From Christensenella timonensis (lineage in GTDB: Bacteria > Bacillota > Clostridia > Christensenellales > Christensenellaceae), in assembly GCF_900087015.1 (NCBI RefSeq), contig NZ_FLKP01000002.1:1054001-1118000 (forward strand): a DNA stretch of 64,000 nucleotides. The letters run 5' to 3'. Shown piece by piece: positions 1-9,127 of the stretch. Position 1 is the first letter of the stretch, and every line of letters begins with the position of its first letter. The notes under the pieces were generated by a model, which made no database searches, was not told the DNA's origin, and was given only the letters and a program-made list of their open reading frames with translations. The position numbers were made by a program, and so were the translations under genes.

Positions 1-168
1 TTACAAATATTACAAACAACGAAATATCTTTGCAATAACCATCAAGGGCAAGCGCAGAAAGCTGTGCAGAAGCGGCATGGCAGGGCGGGACGATTCCCGC
101 GGCTGGATCAGGGCTCACTATAAGGATTCATATATTGATAAAAATTTATATTATCAGGAGGAAAGATC
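1..168. other. Unassigned 5' stretch before deoC
   Basis: No gene recognised. Two plus-strand frames are open from the window edge: one reaches a TAA at 121-123, the other a TGA at 170-172 that would overlap the deoC start as ATGA. Neither translation resembles a family I know, so this may be the tail of an upstream gene or an untranslated leader. No good promoter was seen. Confidence 0.4.
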
Positions 169-900
169 ATGAAACCTACGAAGAAAGCAAGCGAGATGTC
201 GGTAAAGGAATTGGCTGCATACATTGACCAGTCTGTTTTGAAGCCGGAGTTTACACAGGACGATATCCGTAAGTATATCCAGGAAGGGATCGACTTTGGC
301 TGCATCACAGTATGCATCAACCCGGCGTCCCTCGATATCGCAGCGGAGCTGACAAAGGGAACGGATACGAAGATCTGCGTGGTATGCGACTTCCCGTTCG
401 GTCTTTCGACAACTGCTTCCAAAGTGATGCAGGCGGAAGAATATTGTAAGAGGGGCGACGTATTCGAGCTGGATATCGTTGCGAACTATGGATGGCTGCG
501 CAGCGGCATGTACAAAGAAGTGGAAGAGGATATCAAGGCAGTCGTAGACGTATGCCATAAATACGGTACGGCAGTCAAGGTGATCATTGAAACAGATTCC
601 CTGACGCTGGACGAGATCAAGGAAGGTACGAAAGCGGCCGTACGCGCTGGCGCAGACTTCATCAAGAGCTCGACGGGTTTCTATACGGGCGGCAAGAGCG
701 AAGGCGCAACGGTGGAGGTTGTGCAGGCGATGATGGATGCCGGCGAAGGCAAGATCAAAGTCAAAGGTTCCGGCGGGATCCGCACGAGAGAACATTTCCT
801 AAAGCTGATCGACATGGGCATCGACCGCATGGGCGTTGGCTATCGCTCCACACCGGATGTGCTTGGCGTAACGATCGAAGAAGTCAGGAAGCAGAAATAA
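169..900 (+). CDS. deoC: Deoxyribose-phosphate aldolase
   Basis: A 243-residue class I aldolase that cleaves 2-deoxy-D-ribose 5-phosphate into glyceraldehyde 3-phosphate and acetaldehyde in the cytoplasm. The sequence shows CDFPFG at 73-78, Asp102 in LDIVANYG, the Schiff-base Lys166 in FIKSSTGFYTGG and the second active-site Lys199 in VKGSGGIRT, the usual DeoC set. GGAGG at 157-161 sits seven bases before the ATG, and the length is normal for the family. No phosphopentomutase, nucleoside phosphorylase or nucleoside transporter is adjacent, so the usual salvage context is missing; a flavoprotein, a GntR regulator and a sugar importer follow instead. A related aldolase acting on another deoxy-sugar phosphate is possible. 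Family sure, substrate in this context inferred. Confidence 0.93.
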   Translation: MKPTKKASEMSVKELAAYIDQSVLKPEFTQDDIRKYIQEGIDFGCITVCINPASLDIAAELTKGTDTKICVVCDFPFGLSTTASKVMQAEEYCKRGDVFELDIVANYGWLRSGMYKEVEEDIKAVVDVCHKYGTAVKVIIETDSLTLDEIKEGTKAAVRAGADFIKSSTGFYTGGKSEGATVEVVQAMMDAGEGKIKVKGSGGIRTREHFLKLIDMGIDRMGVGYRSTPDVLGVTIEEVRKQK

Positions 901-915
901 CTTTTTCATAATTGC

Positions 916-950
916 TATGCTGCATGCGCCTCCAAGGCGCATGCAGCATA
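916..950 (+). other. Perfect 15-bp hairpin after deoC
   Basis: Arms 916-930 and 936-950 are fully complementary (TATGCTGCATGCGCC on the left) with a five-base loop. No T-run follows, so it is not a canonical intrinsic terminator. It may protect the 3' end of the deoC message or lower read-through into the next gene. Confidence 0.5.
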
Positions 951-1061
951 AAAACCTCGAGGTTTGGCCCCGTCTAACCAACTTTCAGTAAATTATTTAA
1001 CGTTTTTTTAAGAAGTAAAATTTAATCACAGTCTCATTATTTTTAAACGGAGGTAAAAAAG

Positions 1062-3176
1062 ATGGCTTTTGAACACATTTTTCAACCGATCAAAATCAAG
1101 AACATGGTCGTACCGAACAGAACGGTGCATGTTCCGACGGATATTAGTTCGGCAGATCCGGATGGCGGCATCAATGACCGTGTAATCCGGTATCATGAAG
1201 AGATCGCAAAGGGCGGTACGGGCCTCATCATCGTGGGCGCTTCCACACCGAACAGGCACACGGGACGTCCGACGGTAACCTGTATTTCTGCTGACGAAGA
1301 TTATTATATCCCAGGTCTTCACATGCTTGCAAAAGCGATGCAGAAGCACGGCGCAAAATGTGCGGTACAGATCCAGCATCCGGGCCGCCAGGCGGCATAC
1401 CCGAGAAAAGGGCAGATTTCCTGCTCGGATATGGTATCCTACCTGCCGGGCAGCGCTGGCCACGAGGTCGTTTATGCAGGCGGACAGGCACACGGCAAGA
1501 TCGCCCGCGAGATGACGGTAGAGGAAGTATACGATCTGGCAGAACGCTTTGCAGAAGCTGCGTGGCGCGTAAAAGAAGCCGGCTTTGACTGCGTGGAGCT
1601 GCATGCTGCACACGGTTACATGATCGCACAGTTCATGAGCCCGGCCACAAACACAAGAAACGACCGCTTTGGCGGAAAATATGAAAACCGCATGCGTTTC
1701 ATCCTGGAGATCATCGACAGGATCAAACAAAAGTGTGGCGAAGACTTCCCGATTCTGGTAAGATATTCCGGTGAAGAATGGAAGCACGACGGCAGGAAGC
1801 TTGACGAATCCATCAAGATCGCAAAGACGCTGGAAGAAGCGGGCGTTGCGGCGCTTGATATCTCGGCCGGCATCTTCGACCTTGCAGAAACGGTTATGGA
1901 TCCGATGTATTATACGGAAGGCTGGAACACGTATTCCGCAGAAGCGATCAAAAAGGCTGTCAATATCCCGGTCATCACCAGCCACACACTGCGCAGCCCC
2001 GAATATTGCGACCAGATTATCGCAGAGGGCAAGACGGATATGGTCGGTTTCTCGCGCCAGATGCTTGCAGACCCGTACTGGGCGAACAAAGCAAAAGCAG
2101 GCGATGTAGACAGCATCCGCAAGTGCATCAGCTGCCTCGTTGGCTGCTGGTCCGAATCCCTGATGATCAAGCACGAAATGCGCTGCGCGGTCAACCCGGC
2201 GATCGGCGATACGCGTTTCCTCGATATGAAACCGGCGAACAAAGGCTTGAAGGTCGCGATCGTCGGCGGCGGTATCGCAGGTATGGAAGCGGCAAGGATC
2301 GCGACCCTGCGCGGACACGACGTGACACTGTATGAAAAGGACAGCGAGCTTGGCGGTATCCTCCGTACATGCTGTATGGTTCCGCCGAAGGGCAAGATGA
2401 AATGGTATATGGATTGGATGCGCCGCCAGATGAAAGAGCTGAACGTCAACATCAAGCTCAACACGGAAGCAACGGTCGATATGCTCAAGGGTTATGACGT
2501 TGTACTGTGCGGTACGGGCAGCAATCCGGTGATCCCGGATATCCCGGGCAAGGAAAAGGGCGTGAAGTTTGAAGACGTGCTGGTATGCGTGAAGAAGAAC
2601 TGTGAATACTGGCCGCAGTGCGGTAAGCGCGAGCCTGCCAAGGTTGGTCAGAAGGTCGTTGTTTACGGCAACCACTACGGCGCTACGGATACGGCGGAGG
2701 CGCTGGCGCTTCGCGGCAAGGAAATCATCTATGTGACACAGGACAGCGAATTTGCACCGCACATCGAAAACGTACATAAAGAAGTATTGAAAGTGCGTTT
2801 TGCAGGAGGTAACGGCGGCGGACTGCCGGAAGAGCATCCGATCAAGATCCCGGTAGATGTGAAGCTCTCGACGACATTGCTTGAGATCAAAGACGGCAGC
2901 GTTGTCCTGATGGACAGCAAGTTCAATAAATACGAAGTAGAATGTGATACTGTCGTATTCGGCGAATATGCATCCAACACGAAGCTGTATGACGAGTTGG
3001 TTGCGGCAGGCGTGCTCGTAGGCAACATCGGCGACTCCAGGAAGATCCGCAACGTGCGTGGCGCGATGACGGATGGTGCGGACGCAGGACTGATGCTGGA
3101 CGAGGGCCTGTTCATGAACGCAAATAACGTCCTTTCGAGCAATCTGCCGATGGATGTTGAAAAAATGATGAAATAA
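1062..3176 (+). CDS. Old-yellow-enzyme family flavin/iron-sulfur oxidoreductase (2,4-dienoyl-CoA reductase type)
   Basis: A 704-residue reductase built like FadH/BaiH: an N-terminal FMN TIM barrel (about 1-340) with HAAHGY at 181-186, a [4Fe-4S] motif of Cys355, Cys358, Cys362 and Cys375, then a FAD/NAD(P)-binding half beginning with AIVGGGIAGMEAA near 400. Such enzymes pass electrons from NAD(P)H through FAD and the cluster to FMN and reduce an activated C=C or related substrate. GGAGG lies a few bases before the ATG. It follows deoC in the same direction, so they may be co-transcribed. The barrel start (NRTVHVPTDIS) and the C-terminal half are divergent from fatty-acid type FadH. In a sugar-catabolic setting its substrate is unknown; I would not assume dienoyl-CoA. 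Confidence 0.82.
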   Translation: MAFEHIFQPIKIKNMVVPNRTVHVPTDISSADPDGGINDRVIRYHEEIAKGGTGLIIVGASTPNRHTGRPTVTCISADEDYYIPGLHMLAKAMQKHGAKCAVQIQHPGRQAAYPRKGQISCSDMVSYLPGSAGHEVVYAGGQAHGKIAREMTVEEVYDLAERFAEAAWRVKEAGFDCVELHAAHGYMIAQFMSPATNTRNDRFGGKYENRMRFILEIIDRIKQKCGEDFPILVRYSGEEWKHDGRKLDESIKIAKTLEEAGVAALDISAGIFDLAETVMDPMYYTEGWNTYSAEAIKKAVNIPVITSHTLRSPEYCDQIIAEGKTDMVGFSRQMLADPYWANKAKAGDVDSIRKCISCLVGCWSESLMIKHEMRCAVNPAIGDTRFLDMKPANKGLKVAIVGGGIAGMEAARIATLRGHDVTLYEKDSELGGILRTCCMVPPKGKMKWYMDWMRRQMKELNVNIKLNTEATVDMLKGYDVVLCGTGSNPVIPDIPGKEKGVKFEDVLVCVKKNCEYWPQCGKREPAKVGQKVVVYGNHYGATDTAEALALRGKEIIYVTQDSEFAPHIENVHKEVLKVRFAGGNGGGLPEEHPIKIPVDVKLSTTLLEIKDGSVVLMDSKFNKYEVECDTVVFGEYASNTKLYDELVAAGVLVGNIGDSRKIRNVRGAMTDGADAGLMLDEGLFMNANNVLSSNLPMDVEKMMK

Positions 3177-3211
3177 GAAAAAAAATGATAAAAAGTGTAC
3201 CAAAATGATGA

Positions 3212-3226
3212 ATTGTGTGATACAAT
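3212..3226 (+). promoter_or_regulatory. Inverted repeat over -10 before the GntR gene
   Basis: ATTGT-N5-ACAAT (3212-3216 and 3222-3226) is a perfect inverted repeat whose right half forms the likely -10 TACAAT at 3221-3226. A GntR-type dimer bound here would block its own gene; autoregulation is inferred from position only. Confidence 0.4.
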
Positions 3227-3262
3227 AGGAATCGTGGTACGGAAGTAAGAGGTAAGAAGGAC

Positions 3263-4039
3263 ATGAGCCCTATATTTGACAGCGAAATTCAATTTGAGAG
3301 CAAGCTGCCTTTGCATTACCAGATCATGATGATCATCAAGCGGAATATTGCCTCGAAGAATATCCTGCCGGGCGACAAACTGCCGACAGAAGAAGAATTT
3401 TGCAATGTATTTGGCGTCAGCCGCTCCACTGTCCGGGCCGCGATCGGCGAGCTCGAAGAGGAAGGCATGGTGACCAGGGTTCGTGGAAAAGGAACCTTTA
3501 TCTCAAAGACAAAGCTGAAGAGGAAAATGGAACAGGTGTACAGCTTCTCTCATCAAATGGAAGCTTCCAGCCTTGTTCCTTCCTCGAGGCTTCTGGAATT
3601 CAAGACGATTGCCGCTTCCGACGGGCTGATCGACCTGTTCGGCCTGGAGGAAAACGACCCGGTTTACGAGATCGTGCGGCTTAGGATGGCGAACGGGGAA
3701 CCGCTTCTTTTGGAAACGACATTCCTGCCTGTAAAGGTACATCCGACGCTGCGCGCAGAAGTTTTGGAAAGCGGGTCGCTGTATGATTCGCTGCGGGATG
3801 AGGCGAAGATTTCGCCCTATATCGCAGAGGAAACGTACGAAAGCATCGTGTTTGAAGAAAGCATCTGCAAAATGCTGGAATGTCAATATCCTACATGCGG
3901 TTTTTATGTAGAGCGTATTACGCGGCAGGAATCCGGCGACGCCTATGAGCTGACGCAGTCGTTCATGCGCGGAGACCGCTCTAAAATTTCTATCACGCTG
4001 CAGCAGGATATCTACACATTTAATCGAAGTATTGACTAA
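3263..4039 (+). CDS. GntR family transcriptional regulator with UTRA effector domain
   Basis: A 258-residue HutC-subfamily regulator. Residues about 15-80 form the winged helix-turn-helix (LPLHYQIM, GDKLPTEEEFCNVFGVSR, GKGTFIS); residues about 100-250 match a UTRA ligand domain (NDPVYEIVRLR, GEPLLLETTFLP). UTRA domains usually sense a small sugar phosphate or amine and release DNA on binding. The gene lies between the flavoprotein and the lipoprotein gene of a sugar importer, so it probably controls that transporter and itself. Two palindromes nearby (3212-3226 and 4107-4126) are candidate operators. The start is supported by AAGGA just upstream. Confidence 0.9.
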   Translation: MSPIFDSEIQFESKLPLHYQIMMIIKRNIASKNILPGDKLPTEEEFCNVFGVSRSTVRAAIGELEEEGMVTRVRGKGTFISKTKLKRKMEQVYSFSHQMEASSLVPSSRLLEFKTIAASDGLIDLFGLEENDPVYEIVRLRMANGEPLLLETTFLPVKVHPTLRAEVLESGSLYDSLRDEAKISPYIAEETYESIVFEESICKMLECQYPTCGFYVERITRQESGDAYELTQSFMRGDRSKISITLQQDIYTFNRSID

Positions 4040-4046
4040 ACAGCTA

Positions 4047-4076
4047 TTGACGCAGTCACGAAATGTGGTTTACAAT
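4047..4076 (+). promoter_or_regulatory. Promoter of the first sugar ABC operon
   Basis: TTGACG at 4047-4052, 18 bases, then TACAAT at 4071-4076, a good SigA-type match about 80 bases before the lipoprotein start. Confidence 0.55.
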
Positions 4077-4106
4077 TGACAAAGCAATACAAAGAAAGAT
4101 TTCAGT

Positions 4107-4126
4107 TTATCCGCATGAGCGGATAA
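4107..4126 (+). promoter_or_regulatory. Candidate operator palindrome
   Basis: TTATCCGC-ATGA-GCGGATAA is a perfect 8-bp inverted repeat in the 5' leader of the sugar-binding lipoprotein gene, downstream of the promoter. Location and symmetry suggest a repressor roadblock site, most simply for the neighbouring GntR protein; a LacI-type regulator is an alternative. Confidence 0.5.
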
Positions 4127-4155
4127 TTAACAAATATTTTATGGAGGAAAGTAAA

Positions 4156-5343
4156 ATGAAAAAAGTCTTAGTAGTTGTTATGTGCTTAGTACTTGCAGCT
4201 GCAATGTTCGTTGGTTGTACGGCAGCGCCGGCAGCTTCCGAAACACCTGCAGCAAGCGAAAGCGCTGCGGCTTCTGAATCGGTTGCGCCGTCCGAGAGCG
4301 CAAGCGAGCCGGTTCAGTCCGATGAGAGCGGTGATGAAGCGGAGACAGGCGGCGTTATGAAGATCGTTCCTGAAGGCGACATCGTAATCGGTATCTCTAC
4401 TGGTTCTTCCGGTACATCGTGGCGTGATATCATGATCGACAACATGAAAACAGTCGGTGATGAGTACAAAGAAGCTGGCAGAATCAAAGACTATAAAATC
4501 GTGAACAACACGACAAACGGCGACGCGAACGAGCAGGCGCAGATCCTTCGTCAGTTCGTAGACGATCCGGAAGTGAATGTGATCATGGTGAACCCTAACG
4601 ATAACACGGCTCTTTCCGAAGTTATCGCTGATGCGCAGAAGGCTGGTAAGCTGGTAGTTGTGTATGACGCTACGGCTGAAGCTCCGGGCGCATTGCAGGT
4701 AACGCTGGACCACTATGCTTGGAACACCAAGAATGTTGAAGCTATTTCCAAAGGCGCTGGCGGCAAGGGCAATGCCATCGAGATCTCTGGTCTTGACGGA
4801 CATCCGGCTAATAACGAACGTATCCGCGCTACGCAGGACGTTCTGAAAAACTATCCTGACATCAAGCTGCTCCAGAGCACGCCTGGTGGCTGGGATCAGA
4901 CAAAGGCAAAAGAAGCTACGGCACAGATCCTGTCTTCTGGTCAGGAAATCGACATTGTGTATACACAGGATGGTATGGCATATGGCGTACTGCAGGCATT
5001 CCAGGATGCCGGCAAACTGCCCAAAGCAATGTATGGCGATCCGGGCACAGCATTCTTCAAGGCTTGGAAAGAACTGCGTGATTCTGGTGCTGACTTCAAA
5101 GCTTTCTCGCAGCCGAATCCTCCGGGAATCGGTGCAACCGCGATGCGTCTTGCAGTCAACATGGCAGAAGGTAAAGACCTCGACGAAACAAAACTCGATG
5201 GAAATATTTACTACTATGTAGTTAACTCTTTCTATACGGATGAAAACTTTGACGAAGGTTGGGAACAGCTGAAAGATCAGTCCGACGATTATCTGCTGAC
5301 AGAGTACTTCACAGAAGAACAGGCGCTTGAACTGTTCAAATAA
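4156..5343 (+). CDS. Sugar ABC transporter substrate-binding lipoprotein
   Basis: A 395-residue type I periplasmic-binding lipoprotein of the ribose/xylose class. It begins with a lipoprotein signal peptide ending at FVGC with Cys21 as the lipidated residue, then an Ala/Ser/Glu-rich linker to about 65, then the binding domain, opening with IVIGISTGSSGTSWRD and containing VDDPEVNVIMVNPND, the usual sugar-binder pattern. ATG 4156 is chosen over an in-frame upstream start because GGAGG precedes it and the signal peptide starts there. It heads a four-gene importer with the ATPase and two permeases downstream. The sugar is not evident from sequence. Confidence 0.92.
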   Translation: MKKVLVVVMCLVLAAAMFVGCTAAPAASETPAASESAAASESVAPSESASEPVQSDESGDEAETGGVMKIVPEGDIVIGISTGSSGTSWRDIMIDNMKTVGDEYKEAGRIKDYKIVNNTTNGDANEQAQILRQFVDDPEVNVIMVNPNDNTALSEVIADAQKAGKLVVVYDATAEAPGALQVTLDHYAWNTKNVEAISKGAGGKGNAIEISGLDGHPANNERIRATQDVLKNYPDIKLLQSTPGGWDQTKAKEATAQILSSGQEIDIVYTQDGMAYGVLQAFQDAGKLPKAMYGDPGTAFFKAWKELRDSGADFKAFSQPNPPGIGATAMRLAVNMAEGKDLDETKLDGNIYYYVVNSFYTDENFDEGWEQLKDQSDDYLLTEYFTEEQALELFK

Positions 5344-5376
5344 TCTTAGCTGATTAAAAGCAGAACTGAAACTTAC

Positions 5377-5407
5377 TACGGGAGCAGGCATCATGCCTGC
5401 TCCCGTA
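5377..5407 (+). other. Intercistronic hairpin in sugar ABC operon
   Basis: Perfect 14-bp arms (5377-5390, 5394-5407) around a three-base loop, without a T-run. Such hairpins after binding-protein genes commonly protect the upstream message and give much more binding protein than membrane components. Confidence 0.6.
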
Positions 5408-5458
5408 AATTAAGTACACAGAAGAATAAATTCACGATGGGAAGGGTGTGAATTTTGG

Positions 5459-6976
5459 ATGGTTTTACTGGAAGCGAAAAACATAACGAAAAGTTTTGGC
5501 GGTGTCGCAGCTTTAAGTAATGGTAACCTGACGTGCAGGAAGGGGAAAATTACAGGCCTTCTGGGCGCGAACGGTTCGGGTAAAAGCACAATCTCCAAAA
5601 TCATTACCGGGGTGTATCTGGCCGACGGTGGTACGGTTACATATAACGGCAATGAGGTAAGCTACAAAAACCCGATTGACGCAAAAAAAGCCGGCATTTC
5701 GATGGCTTTTCAAAACTTGAGCCTGCTGCCGGATCTTACGGTATGGCAGAACATTGTGCTCAGTTTTGAAAAGAAAAATAAGTTGTTCTTAGATAATAAG
5801 GACGCGAAGGAATTATCCCAGAAAATACTTAATGAGTTTATGCCCGGATTCGATATCGAAAGACGGGTAAGTGAATTGGATTCGAGTGAAATGCAGATCG
5901 TTGAGATTGCCAAAGCGATTTCCGAGGATCCGCAATTATTGATATTGGACGAACCGACGGCAGCGCTTGAGCAGGCGCAGGTAAAAGCGCTTTTTAAATA
6001 TATGCGCAAGTTGGCCGATCAGGGGGTCGCCATGATCTTTACATCCCACCGTCTGTGGGAAGTTCTTGAGATGTGCGACGATATCGTCGTGTTCCGCAAC
6101 GGTAGTAATGTGGGCGAAATAGACTTTGAAAAGCAGGAGAAAAATCCTGATGAAATCGTACGTCTGATTACTGGGGATGTGGAATGCATCAATACTGTAA
6201 AAGAATACCAGCCGATTTCCAATGAAGATAAATTAAAAATTGAAGATCTGAACTATGGAAAATATCTGCGTGGTGTTTCTCTCGAAGTTAAAAAGGGCGA
6301 AGTGCTTGGTATTGGCGGACTTGCCGGCCAAGGACAGACGGAGCTGATGCTTGCCCTTGCAGGTAATTATAAGGAAGCGAAGTGCACAGCAACGATCGAT
6401 GGTGAGCCAATCAAGTTAACACAGCCTGTGAATGCGGTCAGAAAGGGCATACTGCTTGTCCCTGGTGATCGCCAGAAGGAAGGGCTGATGCTCAAGGACT
6501 CCGTGTACACAAATATGATTTTCCCAAAATTAGCTCTGAAAAAGCAGCCTCTCTTTACGCCTACGAAGAAATATCGTGAAGAGTGCGAGCAGATCGTAAA
6601 AACGCTGTCTATCAAGACTGCGGGGATCGATCTTTCCGTAGATAAGCTCTCGGGTGGTAATCAGCAAAAAGTCGTTGTCGGCAAATGGCTGCCATTCGAT
6701 ACGAATGTGCTGCTTCTTGCCGACCCGGCAAAAGGTGTTGACGTAGGTGCAAAGCACGATCTTTATGAGTTCATCATGAAGATGGTGAAAGAAAAAAATA
6801 TGAGCGTTATCCTGTATGCAAGTGACAACGACGAGCTTGTGAGTTACTGTGACCGCGTTTTGGTCATGTACGAAGGCAAGATCGTCGGCGAGCTGAAGGG
6901 AAAAGAGATTTCAGACGAGGCAATCGTTGAAATGTCGCTGCAGGTAAAATCGCGGGAAGAGAGGGAAGTGCAATGA
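5459..6976 (+). CDS. Sugar ABC transporter ATP-binding protein (two NBDs)
   Basis: A 505-residue RbsA/MglA-type double ATPase. NBD1 has a clean Walker A (GANGSGKST) and Walker B (LLILDEPTAAL). NBD2 has the family's relaxed P-loop (GLAGQGQTEL) and LSGGNQQK, but its Walker B reads LLLADPAKGVD with Ala421 and Asp422 where Asp-Glu is usual, so NBD2 is unlikely to hydrolyse ATP normally. It energises import of the sugar delivered by the lipoprotein encoded just upstream. Its stop overlaps the next gene by four bases. GAAGGG upstream is a modest ribosome site. Family call firm, substrate unknown. Confidence 0.93.
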   Translation: MVLLEAKNITKSFGGVAALSNGNLTCRKGKITGLLGANGSGKSTISKIITGVYLADGGTVTYNGNEVSYKNPIDAKKAGISMAFQNLSLLPDLTVWQNIVLSFEKKNKLFLDNKDAKELSQKILNEFMPGFDIERRVSELDSSEMQIVEIAKAISEDPQLLILDEPTAALEQAQVKALFKYMRKLADQGVAMIFTSHRLWEVLEMCDDIVVFRNGSNVGEIDFEKQEKNPDEIVRLITGDVECINTVKEYQPISNEDKLKIEDLNYGKYLRGVSLEVKKGEVLGIGGLAGQGQTELMLALAGNYKEAKCTATIDGEPIKLTQPVNAVRKGILLVPGDRQKEGLMLKDSVYTNMIFPKLALKKQPLFTPTKKYREECEQIVKTLSIKTAGIDLSVDKLSGGNQQKVVVGKWLPFDTNVLLLADPAKGVDVGAKHDLYEFIMKMVKEKNMSVILYASDNDELVSYCDRVLVMYEGKIVGELKGKEISDEAIVEMSLQVKSREEREVQ

Positions 6977-8007
6977 GCGAAAAAGAAATGACGCACAGGA
7001 ATGGTTTCCAGAAATTTATGCACAGGCCCGAATTTGCAACGCTGATCATTTTTATCGCAATGATCGTGATTGTCGCGGCTCTGCAGGGAAACTTCTTTGA
7101 GCCTTCTTCATTGAGAAACAGTATCATATCGTGGACCCCTTTGATTCTGCTTGCAATGGGGCAGGCGGTCGTTATTATTGCAGGTGGTCTCGACTTATCA
7201 AGTGGTCCGGCGATGGCCTTTATGATGTGCGTGATGGCGAGCATCATGAAAAAGGATGACCCGTCGACTGGCCTTCCAGCTCTATTGATGGGCCTGGTGG
7301 TCATGTTGGTTGTGGGTATTGTCAATGGCGTGGCTGTTGGATACTTAAAGCTTCCACCTATCATTGCGACGTTTGCAACGTCTTATGTATGGCTGGGTGC
7401 ATCGCTGTTTATCATGCCGACACCAGGTGGCGAATGTGTAAATTGGATGCGTGCGTTTTATGATTTTGCATCGGTAGAGGCCATGCCAGAAGCATTAAAA
7501 GCATTTGGCCAGGCGATTCCGACAGGTGTGTTACTCATTATTGCGGCAGTTGTAATATGGTACTGCGTAAGCAGGACCAGGACAGGCCGTTACATCTATG
7601 CGGTCGGTTCCAACCGTACGGTTGCATACCAGAGCGGCATTAATACATCCAAGGTACAGCTCTTAGCGTATATGATCAATGCTATCTTCATTTTTTTCTG
7701 TGCGCTTTTCATGGTCGCACAGAACCAGGCAGGCAGCGCGCGTATCGGTGATCCGCTGACATTGCAGTGCGTTGCAGCCGCGGTAGTTGGCGGCGTGGCC
7801 TTAACAGGTGGTAAAGGGAATGTATTCATGGCAATCGTTGGCGCGATCATCATGAGCCTTGTTAGCAAGCTGATCTATGTTGCGAATGTAGAGAGCGCAT
7901 ATCAGTCGCTCGTTTCGGGCATCATCATCATTGCGGCAATCGCAAGCTCCACGATTTATACAACAATCAACGAAAGGGCATTGTTGAAAGGGGGGCAAGC
8001 TAAATGA
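6973..8007 (+). CDS. Sugar ABC transporter permease
   Basis: A 344-residue RbsC-family inner-membrane permease with about eight to ten hydrophobic segments. The conserved GQAVVIIAGGLDLSSGPAMA (about 56-75) and VVGGVALTGGKGN near the C terminus are typical. It starts inside the ATPase stop codon (ATGA) and overlaps the next permease by four bases, so the three are translationally coupled. Two different permeases follow, suggesting a heterodimeric channel rather than the RbsC homodimer. Confidence 0.92.
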   Translation: MSEKEMTHRNGFQKFMHRPEFATLIIFIAMIVIVAALQGNFFEPSSLRNSIISWTPLILLAMGQAVVIIAGGLDLSSGPAMAFMMCVMASIMKKDDPSTGLPALLMGLVVMLVVGIVNGVAVGYLKLPPIIATFATSYVWLGASLFIMPTPGGECVNWMRAFYDFASVEAMPEALKAFGQAIPTGVLLIIAAVVIWYCVSRTRTGRYIYAVGSNRTVAYQSGINTSKVQLLAYMINAIFIFFCALFMVAQNQAGSARIGDPLTLQCVAAAVVGGVALTGGKGNVFMAIVGAIIMSLVSKLIYVANVESAYQSLVSGIIIIAAIASSTIYTTINERALLKGGQAK

Positions 8008-9002
8008 ATCCGCAGGAAAATATATTAAAGAAAAGAGCGCTGGGAAAAGGATTCCAGAAATATAGTAAACTTGTTATCGCGGCGGTATTGATCGTAATAT
8101 TATTTGCCGTAGGTGAAATTGTAGTTAAAAATACGACAGGTGGGACATTTGCTTCCTTTGAGCAAGTCTTGCTGATGCTGAAGTTTGCGACGTATATTGC
8201 GCTCTTTGGTTTGGCGCAGATGCTCGTGATCAGCGCTGGCGGCGACATCGACCTTTCGGTCGGATACATCGCGACGCTCGTGGCCGTATTGTCTGCAAAG
8301 TTTATGGACGGCCAAAACGAGAATCTCTGGATCGCGATTTTGATTGCAATCGGTATTGGTTGCCTGGTTGGTCTTGCAAACGGTCTGTTGACACACTTTG
8401 TAAAACTGCCTTCGTTAGTCGTTACAATGGCAATGGCAAATATCCTGCAAGGCGTTGTCAATGTCTATGCAGCCGGTTCCAGTATCACAGGCGCGCCTTC
8501 TCCGGTATTGAATGAGGTTGCGGCAAAGATGACGGGAATTTTCCCGAACATACTTTGGGTATTGATCATCGCGACTGTAGTCATCATGGTGATCATGTAC
8601 AAAACAAAAATCGGCGTGAAGCTGTTAGGCGTTGGATCGAACCCCACGGCGGCCTACCTTTCAGGTATCAATGTCAAGCGTGTAAGGACGATCGCTTTCA
8701 TGTTCAGCGGTATCATTGCAGGGCTTGTAGGCTTGTTGCTGATTGGCAACCTGGGACAGGCGTTCAAGGACATGGCTTCACAGTATGTCATGCCGAGTAT
8801 TGCTGCAGTCGTTGTCGGTGGCATCTCCCTTAACGGTGGTGAAGGAAATTTTATTGGCGTTATCTTGGGGGCGGCGGTCTTACAGACACTAACGAACCTG
8901 TTCGTTGCATTCGGATGGGGCGATGCAGGTAAATGGCTTGGATATGGACTGATTTTGCTCTTCATGCTGATTGCATATGTCCGTGAGAAAATAAGCAGAT
9001 AA
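8004..9002 (+). CDS. Sugar ABC transporter permease (second subunit)
   Basis: A 332-residue RbsC-family permease, paralogous to the preceding one, with the motifs AQMLVISAGGDIDLSVGYIA (about 72-91) and VVVGGISLNGGEGN. It overlaps the first permease by four bases and ends the importer operon; a strong terminator follows at 9045-9087. The two permeases probably form a heterodimer in the membrane. Confidence 0.92.
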   Translation: MNPQENILKKRALGKGFQKYSKLVIAAVLIVILFAVGEIVVKNTTGGTFASFEQVLLMLKFATYIALFGLAQMLVISAGGDIDLSVGYIATLVAVLSAKFMDGQNENLWIAILIAIGIGCLVGLANGLLTHFVKLPSLVVTMAMANILQGVVNVYAAGSSITGAPSPVLNEVAAKMTGIFPNILWVLIIATVVIMVIMYKTKIGVKLLGVGSNPTAAYLSGINVKRVRTIAFMFSGIIAGLVGLLLIGNLGQAFKDMASQYVMPSIAAVVVGGISLNGGEGNFIGVILGAAVLQTLTNLFVAFGWGDAGKWLGYGLILLFMLIAYVREKISR

Positions 9003-9044
9003 GATGAAGAGTATAAAAGGTTTTAATTGGATCTGAGCTTTTAG

Positions 9045-9087
9045 CACACCATTGTAAATGGTACACGTTTACAATGGTGTGTTTTTT
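9045..9087 (+). terminator. Intrinsic terminator after sugar ABC operon
   Basis: Fourteen-base complementary arms (9045-9058 and 9068-9081) followed by six T residues at 9082-9087. Confidence 0.9.
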
Positions 9088-9127
9088 AGGGAATCAACAA
9101 TGAAAGTAACCAATGGGAGGTACCGTT

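Noticed and set aside
1026-3203. Very long open frame on the minus strand opposite the flavoprotein gene
   Set aside because: It mirrors the codon structure of a clear flavoenzyme on the plus strand, has no ribosome site and no recognisable domain. Similar long antisense frames opposite 4186-5394, 17941-19659 and elsewhere were rejected for the same reason.
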